A stretch of DNA of 64,000 nt. Source: Chryseobacterium balustinum (GTDB lineage Bacteria > Bacteroidota > Bacteroidia > Flavobacteriales > Weeksellaceae). This document shows, one piece after another, positions 59,516-64,000 of this stretch; position 1 is the stretch's first letter; each line of letters starts with the position of its first letter. The DNA is taken from contig NZ_FUZE01000001.1 of the NCBI RefSeq assembly GCF_900168205.1, positions 248,001 through 312,000 on the forward strand. Direction: 5' to 3'. Both the position numbers and the translations under genes were made by a program. Under the pieces are notes generated by a model. That model did no database searches, was not told the DNA's origin, and saw nothing but the letters and a program-made list of their open reading frames with translations.

Positions 59516-61207
59516 ATGACAAATTCTAGAGCAAGAGAAACTACCGAGGCAATTGAAAGACTATACATATCTATGAGACACCTGTTTTATAGAGGGTTTT
59601 TTAAGCCGAGCGGAGTTTCTGGAGAAAGCATTAGAAGTTTGTTGAAGACGATCAATCCGGAAATTTACGGTACCATGAGCGTTCCAAGCAAATTGGAATT
59701 GGATGGTTTGATGTATGTTTTAGACAGACTTCCAGAAGGTATTGAAGAATGCGCTTTCATTCATCTTACATCAGACGAAGGTTTTGATAAAGGAAGTTTC
59801 GAGCCGATCGTTCCTAAAAAGAGAAGAAGAAACTGTTACCGAATCGATGAGCACCAAATGAATATTGAAGTTCTTCTGGGTCGTTCAGAAATCTATGATA
59901 TTCTTACGCATTTAACGTTCTTATTTATAGAAGCAGATAAAATTCGTAACCTCGCATTTATTCAAGATGAAAACTGGAAGCCGACAAGAGCTTTCAAAAT
60001 CATCGAAGAAGTGGTAAAAGGGGAGAAAAAATTCAGCAGAAGAGAAAAAGAAGTGGCTTTAATTCATCTTTCATCTTTAATAGGAAGAACTTTTGATGAA
60101 ACTTTAAACGCTTACAACACTTTTGGTGATGATGAAAATCCGGACAGATTATTCAAAATCATTTACCATTTAGGAAAAGTGAGTTTGGAAGATGCTAAAC
60201 AAAGCCGTGAAAGGGAGATCTATTTCAGTGCAATTCTTAAAGAAAGAGTAGGGCACCACTATTTTGGAGAGAAATGGGCTCACAAAGTGAAAGAAGTTTT
60301 GTTTGAAAACGATCTTCACATGCGTCCGTTACACATTATTTCGGCAAACATGCACTCTGTAAAAAATATGCTGTACGGAAATGATGCTTTAAAGAAAAAA
60401 GACACCAAAGAAGTAGATTATAAACTATACGGAGATATTTCAGATAAAAAAGATCTTCGTGATAAAGTTTCAAAATATGCTCTGGATGAAGGTTTGATCT
60501 ACATCAACGATAAGAGCGGAAGTAATATCGATGTTCAGATTATCGATTTAAGCAAAACCAATCTTAAAAACACACCTTTCGGACATTTGAAATATGACGG
60601 AGACGATGTTATCATGGTTTTCGATTATGCATTTGGTGAACAGGCTTTTGAGGTGATGGATGAGTTGCTGAGACCTTTCGAACAAAAAGGCGAAGTCTAT
60701 ATGATGAAGGTGAAATCTGTTTCTATCATGGGGAAAGCCGGAATTCTTGAAGGCGGAAAAGGAGATATTATGATCCCTACTTCTCATATTTTTGAAGGAA
60801 CGGCAGATAATTATCCTTTTGAAAACGCTCTGAAATTGGAAGATTTTAAAGATGATGAATTAAATGCTTTTGAAGGACCGATGATTACCGTTTTGGGAAC
60901 ATCTCTTCAAAACAGAGATATTCTTCAGTATTTTATGAATACTTCTTGGAAGGCGATTGGTCTTGAAATGGAAGGTGCACATTACCAGAAAGCTATTCAG
61001 GTGGCATCAAAAATCAGACATCACATTGCACCCGATCTTTTTGTGAGTTACGCTTACTATGCTTCAGATAATCCTTTGGAAACAGGAGCCACGCTTTCTT
61101 CGGGAGGTTTAGGATTGACAGGAGTAAAACCAACCTATCTGATTACTTTAAGAATCCTTGAAAAGATTCTACAAAGCGGAAAGAAAGAAATTTCTGCTAA
61201 AAAATAA
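59516..61207 (+). CDS. Uncharacterised protein with nucleoside-phosphorylase-like C-terminus (DUF6909-like)
   Basis: A 563-residue cytoplasmic protein conserved in appearance with Bacteroidota proteins of unknown function. The N-terminal half is helical (ERLYISMRHLFYRGFFKPSG, LTHLTFLFIEADKIRNLAF, REKEVALIHLSSLIGRTFDE). The C-terminal 190 residues contain FGEQAFEVMDELL, IMGKAGILEGGKGDIMIP, and KAIGLEMEGAHYQKAI, which recalls the active-site EMEGA region of the purine/uridine phosphorylase family. I did not see the complete phosphate site. It may bind a nucleoside or nucleotide; the reaction is unknown. It is a single gene with a terminator. Confidence 0.7.
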   Translation: MTNSRARETTEAIERLYISMRHLFYRGFFKPSGVSGESIRSLLKTINPEIYGTMSVPSKLELDGLMYVLDRLPEGIEECAFIHLTSDEGFDKGSFEPIVPKKRRRNCYRIDEHQMNIEVLLGRSEIYDILTHLTFLFIEADKIRNLAFIQDENWKPTRAFKIIEEVVKGEKKFSRREKEVALIHLSSLIGRTFDETLNAYNTFGDDENPDRLFKIIYHLGKVSLEDAKQSREREIYFSAILKERVGHHYFGEKWAHKVKEVLFENDLHMRPLHIISANMHSVKNMLYGNDALKKKDTKEVDYKLYGDISDKKDLRDKVSKYALDEGLIYINDKSGSNIDVQIIDLSKTNLKNTPFGHLKYDGDDVIMVFDYAFGEQAFEVMDELLRPFEQKGEVYMMKVKSVSIMGKAGILEGGKGDIMIPTSHIFEGTADNYPFENALKLEDFKDDELNAFEGPMITVLGTSLQNRDILQYFMNTSWKAIGLEMEGAHYQKAIQVASKIRHHIAPDLFVSYAYYASDNPLETGATLSSGGLGLTGVKPTYLITLRILEKILQSGKKEISAKK

Positions 61208-61229
61208 TTTATTTTTAAATTAAATATAA

Positions 61230-61258
61230 GCCTCGAATGTTTTGCATTTGAGGTTTTT
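61230..61258 (+). terminator. Terminator after the nucleoside-phosphorylase-like gene
   Basis: CCTCGAATG pairs with CATTTGAGG (one G-T pair) around TTTTG, then six T's. Confidence 0.8.
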
Positions 61259-61263
61259 TATTT

Positions 61264-61354
61264 AACCACGAATAGCACAAATGTTTTTCACGAATGACGC
61301 TAATTTATTTGTGCTAAAAATTGTGTTTCTTATTGGTGACATTTGTGGTTAAGA
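61264..61354. repeat. Intergenic repeat A (ACCACGAATAGCACAAAT type)
   Basis: Runs from TTAACCACGAATAGCACAAATG to CATTTGTGGTTAAG; the ends are imperfect inverted repeats. A related stretch lies at 61857-61931 on the other side of the DinB-like gene. Confidence 0.55.
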
Positions 61355-61381
61355 AAATTTATCTTTAGAAAAAACAATACA

Positions 61382-61855
61382 ATGAGCACAACTTCACAAT
61401 TAGCCAAAAGATTTCGAGAAGTTTTACTGGATGGAAAATGGATTGCCAATACCAATTTTAAGGAACAGCTTTCAGATGTTACATGGGAACAGGCAACTAC
61501 AAAAATTGATTCTTTAAATACAATTGCAATGCTCACTTTTCATATTGATTATTACATTGCAGGATTGATGAATGTCTTTGACGGAGGTGATTTGGAAATT
61601 AAGGATAAGTTCAGCTTTGATTTTCCTCCGATTGAATCTCAAGAGCAATGGGAAAGTCTTTTAAATAAACTTTGGCAAGATTCCGAAAAGTTTGCCACTT
61701 TATTAGAGCAAATGCCGGATTCTAAATTAGATAAGGTTTTTGTTGACGAAAAATACGAAACCTATTTAAGAAACATCGACGGAATGATCGAACATTCTTA
61801 TTATCATTTAGGTCAGATTACTTTGATTAAAAAGATGATTTTATCTAAATACTAA
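61382..61855 (+). CDS. DinB family protein (DUF1572-like)
   Basis: A 157-residue four-helix protein read from ATG 61382 (MSTTSQLAKRFREVLLDGKW). The upstream extension back to 61343 runs through the intergenic repeat and has no promoter logic, so it is rejected. DinB-fold marks are TTKIDSLNTIAMLTFHIDYYIAGLM, with a metal-binding His, and the C-terminal MIEHSYYHLGQITLIKKMI, with His residues for the same metal. The reaction is not known; members include thiol-dependent metalloenzymes. It lies between two copies of a related repeat. Confidence 0.83.
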   Translation: MSTTSQLAKRFREVLLDGKWIANTNFKEQLSDVTWEQATTKIDSLNTIAMLTFHIDYYIAGLMNVFDGGDLEIKDKFSFDFPPIESQEQWESLLNKLWQDSEKFATLLEQMPDSKLDKVFVDEKYETYLRNIDGMIEHSYYHLGQITLIKKMILSKY

Positions 61856-61856
61856 T

Positions 61857-61931
61857 AACACTAATGTTTTCACTAATGACGCAATTATTAGTGTCTATTT
61901 GTGTCTTCATTTGTGATATTTGTGTTTAATC
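61857..61931. repeat. Intergenic repeat B, related to repeat A
   Basis: Shares ATGTTTTCACTAATGACGC-like and ATTTGTG strings with repeat A (ATGTTTTTCACGAATGACGC at 61278-61297). It directly follows the stop of the DinB-like gene. Confidence 0.5.
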
Positions 61932-62045
61932 TAATTTAACAATCAAAACTAAAACTCATCTAAACTCCAACGAAAAGCCTCATCAAAGCTACATATTTGA
62001 GGTTTTTTCAAAAATTACCTACCTTTAGAAAAATAAAATTTATCA

Positions 62046-63887
62046 ATGAGAAAATCGTTTATCATCCTTTTTGCGTTTATTATTTCGCAGTTTCAGGCAC
62101 AGCAAAATGCCTATTACCAGCAGGCTGCACAATATAAAATGGATATCGACGTCAATGCAGAACAATTTACTTATCAGGGAACTCAAACTTTAAAATACCG
62201 CAACAACTCGCCCGACGAGCTCAACGTCGTGTATTTCCACTTGTATTGGAATGCTTTTAAGCCTAATTCAATGATGGATCAAAGAGTGGCAAGTCAAGGG
62301 AAAAATGGAGATTCTAGGTTACAGAAAGACGGAATTTCAAGATTAGCTTCGATTCCTAAAAATGAAGAAGGCGCACAAAATATTCACTGGATTAAACAAA
62401 ACGGAAAAGAACTGAAGTTTGAAATTCAGGAAACCGTAATGAAAGTGTATCTAAATGAAGCTATCAAGCCTAATTCAAAAACAACTTTCACAATGGAATG
62501 GGATGCTGTGATTCCTCAGCAAATCAGAAGAAGCGGAAGAAATAACCGTGAAGGAGTTGATATGACGATGACGCAATGGTATCCTAAAATTGCAGAATAC
62601 GATTATGATGGTTGGGCAACTTTTGATTATATAGGAAGAGAATTTCACGCCCCGTTCGCAGATTTTGATGTAACGATTAAAATCAATAAAGATTACGTTG
62701 TTGGAGCTGGAGGAACGCTTTTAAATCCAAAAGAAGTAAAAGGGTATGATGCTTCAGCACAAATTAAAGCGGATCAAAATAAAGCAATCTGGAAATGGAC
62801 AGCCAAAAATATGCTCGATTTTGCCTGGGCTGCAGATAAAGATTATTCGGTAGAAAGTTTCGATGTCTCTCAAGGCCCGAAAGTGTATTTTGTATATCTG
62901 AAGAGTGATAAAACGAAAGCTTGGGGTGAAGCGAAACCTTATGTTACCAAATATTTCCAGATTATGAATTCTAAATTCGGGAAATACGCTTATCCTTCTT
63001 ACGCTTTCATTCAGGGTGGCGATGGCGGAATGGAATACGGAATGTGTACTATGATTTTGGGTGAAGCAAAAAACATTGAAGATTTGATGGGATTGATGGC
63101 TCACGAAGGTTCTCACTCTTGGTATCAGCAAATGTTGGCAACCAACGAACCTGTAAGACCGTGGATGGATGAAGGATTTACAAGTTATGCAGAAAGCTAC
63201 GTGATGCATCAGTTATTTCCGCCGAAAGACGATAGACCGAATGCTTTCGTTGAAAAGATTGATGCTTATAGAAAGTTTCTAAAAAAAGGAATTGAAGAGC
63301 CTGCAGTTTGGTTGGGCGATCATCACGACAATGGAACAGCATATTCTTATGCAAGTTATGTAAAAGGTGAATTGTATCTGGTGCAATTAGGATATATCGT
63401 TGGAGAAGAAAATTTAGCCAAAATCATGACCGAATATTTCAAAGAATGGAGCATGAAACATCCTACCGACAGAGATTTCCTTCATATTGCACAGAAAGTT
63501 TCCGGGATGGATTTGAAATGGTTTCATCATTATTGGATTAATACGACAAAAACCATCGATTACGGAATTAAAGACGTACAGTACGGCAATAGCTCTACAA
63601 CGATAACTTTAGTTAATAACAGCCAGATTCCTATGCCGATCGATTTTAGCGTAATTACTGCCGACAATAAAATGGTTAATTATCAAATCCCATTAAACAT
63701 GACGCATACCTGGAAAACCAAAGATGCGTTCGGCGAGTTTACTACTCTAAAATATTGGCCTTGGACGCAGAAAGAATATACATTAACGATTCCGTACAAC
63801 AAATCTCAGTTGAGAGTTTTAGGAATAGACTTCAGTCATAGATTGGCTGATGTAAATCCTGAAGATAATTTTGTTGAAGTGAAATAG
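62046..63887 (+). CDS. M1 family metallopeptidase
   Basis: A 613-residue exported zinc peptidase with signal peptide MRKSFIILFAFIISQFQAQ. The N-terminal beta-sandwich (MDIDVNAEQFTYQGTQTLKY) is followed by the catalytic domain with HEGSH at residues 353-357 and the third ligand in DEGFTSYAES (Glu376). The exopeptidase motif reads GGMEYG (327-332) instead of the GxMEN of classical aminopeptidase N, a change found in many Bacteroidota M1 proteins. The C-terminal part is beta-rich. It probably trims peptides outside the cytoplasm. It is a single gene. Confidence 0.93.
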   Translation: MRKSFIILFAFIISQFQAQQNAYYQQAAQYKMDIDVNAEQFTYQGTQTLKYRNNSPDELNVVYFHLYWNAFKPNSMMDQRVASQGKNGDSRLQKDGISRLASIPKNEEGAQNIHWIKQNGKELKFEIQETVMKVYLNEAIKPNSKTTFTMEWDAVIPQQIRRSGRNNREGVDMTMTQWYPKIAEYDYDGWATFDYIGREFHAPFADFDVTIKINKDYVVGAGGTLLNPKEVKGYDASAQIKADQNKAIWKWTAKNMLDFAWAADKDYSVESFDVSQGPKVYFVYLKSDKTKAWGEAKPYVTKYFQIMNSKFGKYAYPSYAFIQGGDGGMEYGMCTMILGEAKNIEDLMGLMAHEGSHSWYQQMLATNEPVRPWMDEGFTSYAESYVMHQLFPPKDDRPNAFVEKIDAYRKFLKKGIEEPAVWLGDHHDNGTAYSYASYVKGELYLVQLGYIVGEENLAKIMTEYFKEWSMKHPTDRDFLHIAQKVSGMDLKWFHHYWINTTKTIDYGIKDVQYGNSSTTITLVNNSQIPMPIDFSVITADNKMVNYQIPLNMTHTWKTKDAFGEFTTLKYWPWTQKEYTLTIPYNKSQLRVLGIDFSHRLADVNPEDNFVEVK

Positions 63888-63912
63888 CTTTTAGTTTAAA
63901 TAAATAATAATC

Positions 63913-63948
63913 AATCCCCGAAGAATTTTTCTTTGGGGATTTTGTTTT
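63913..63948 (+). terminator. Terminator after the M1 peptidase gene
   Basis: AATCCCCGAAG pairs with CTTTGGGGATT (one G-T pair) around a 7-base AT loop, then TTGTTTT. Confidence 0.8.
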
Positions 63949-64000
63949 AATGCAGAATCATTGTTGTTTTGTTTCAAACAAATTGCGGGAAACAAAACAC

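Noticed and set aside
61343..61381. N-terminal extension of the DinB-like protein
   Set aside because: The extra residues are encoded by the end of the intergenic repeat; ATG 61382 begins the conserved domain.

Overview
The window is AT-rich chromosomal DNA from a member of the Bacteroidota, most likely Flavobacteriia of the Chryseobacterium/Weeksellaceae type. The evidence is a gliding lipoprotein (GldH), a type IX secretion sorting domain, DUF3078 and GLPGLI family proteins, an alternative complex III, glutamine synthetase III, and promoters of the form TTTG/TTG-N18-20-TAnnTTTG. Shine-Dalgarno sequences are almost absent; mreB is an exception. I see no rRNA, tRNA, CRISPR array, insertion sequence or prophage. 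This is mainly core genome with small accessory insertions.

Layout. 1-2.9 kb: the 5' part of a rhomboid protease gene (cut by the window edge) and two tandem DUF3078 paralogues. 2.9-7.4 kb: a SUF iron-sulfur operon on the minus strand (A-type carrier, sufB, sufC, sufD) with a frameshifted hydroxyisourate hydrolase gene between sufB and sufC. 7.5-11.3 kb: a GLPGLI protein, a zinc metallopeptidase, and a lipoprotein/YgiB-like lipoprotein/YgiC-like ATP-grasp cluster. 11.3-15.5 kb: ribH, a TPR membrane protein, apt and two exported proteins. 15.6-24.1 kb: the complete alternative complex III operon actABCDEF, without adjacent oxidase genes. 24.2-28.6 kb: a SPOR-like protein, a polytopic membrane protein, a T9SS substrate and SelO. 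28.7-33 kb: ricT-gldH-PBP1A. 33.2-40.3 kb: FadL-like porin plus GDSL lipoprotein, then prs, rplY (L25), sufS and a retropepsin-like protease. 40.4-41.1 kb: a RelE/ParE toxin-antitoxin pair between two copies of the same hairpin, followed by a REP-like palindrome. 41.2-46.6 kb: hemA-hemC-DUF1287-amidase-hemD-hemE. 46.8-52.5 kb: the rod-shape operon mreB-mreC-mreD-mrdA-rodA. 52.6-64 kb: a pentapeptide protein, an NlpC/P60 lipoprotein, glnN, a large MORN/YwqK-type protein, an uncharacterised nucleoside-phosphorylase-like protein, a DinB-family protein and an M1 metallopeptidase.

Themes. Many genes serve the envelope: three peptidoglycan synthases or elongation proteins, three peptidoglycan hydrolase-type proteins, and many lipoproteins. 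Others serve cofactor supply (Fe-S, heme, riboflavin) for the respiratory complex. The most unusual observations are the broken hydroxyisourate hydrolase inside the suf operon, the TA module flanked by duplicated hairpins with an operator palindrome over its promoter, several intergenic arrays with 7-bp periodicity, and peptidoglycan-hydrolase-like genes embedded in the heme operon. No clearly new defence or biosynthetic system was found.
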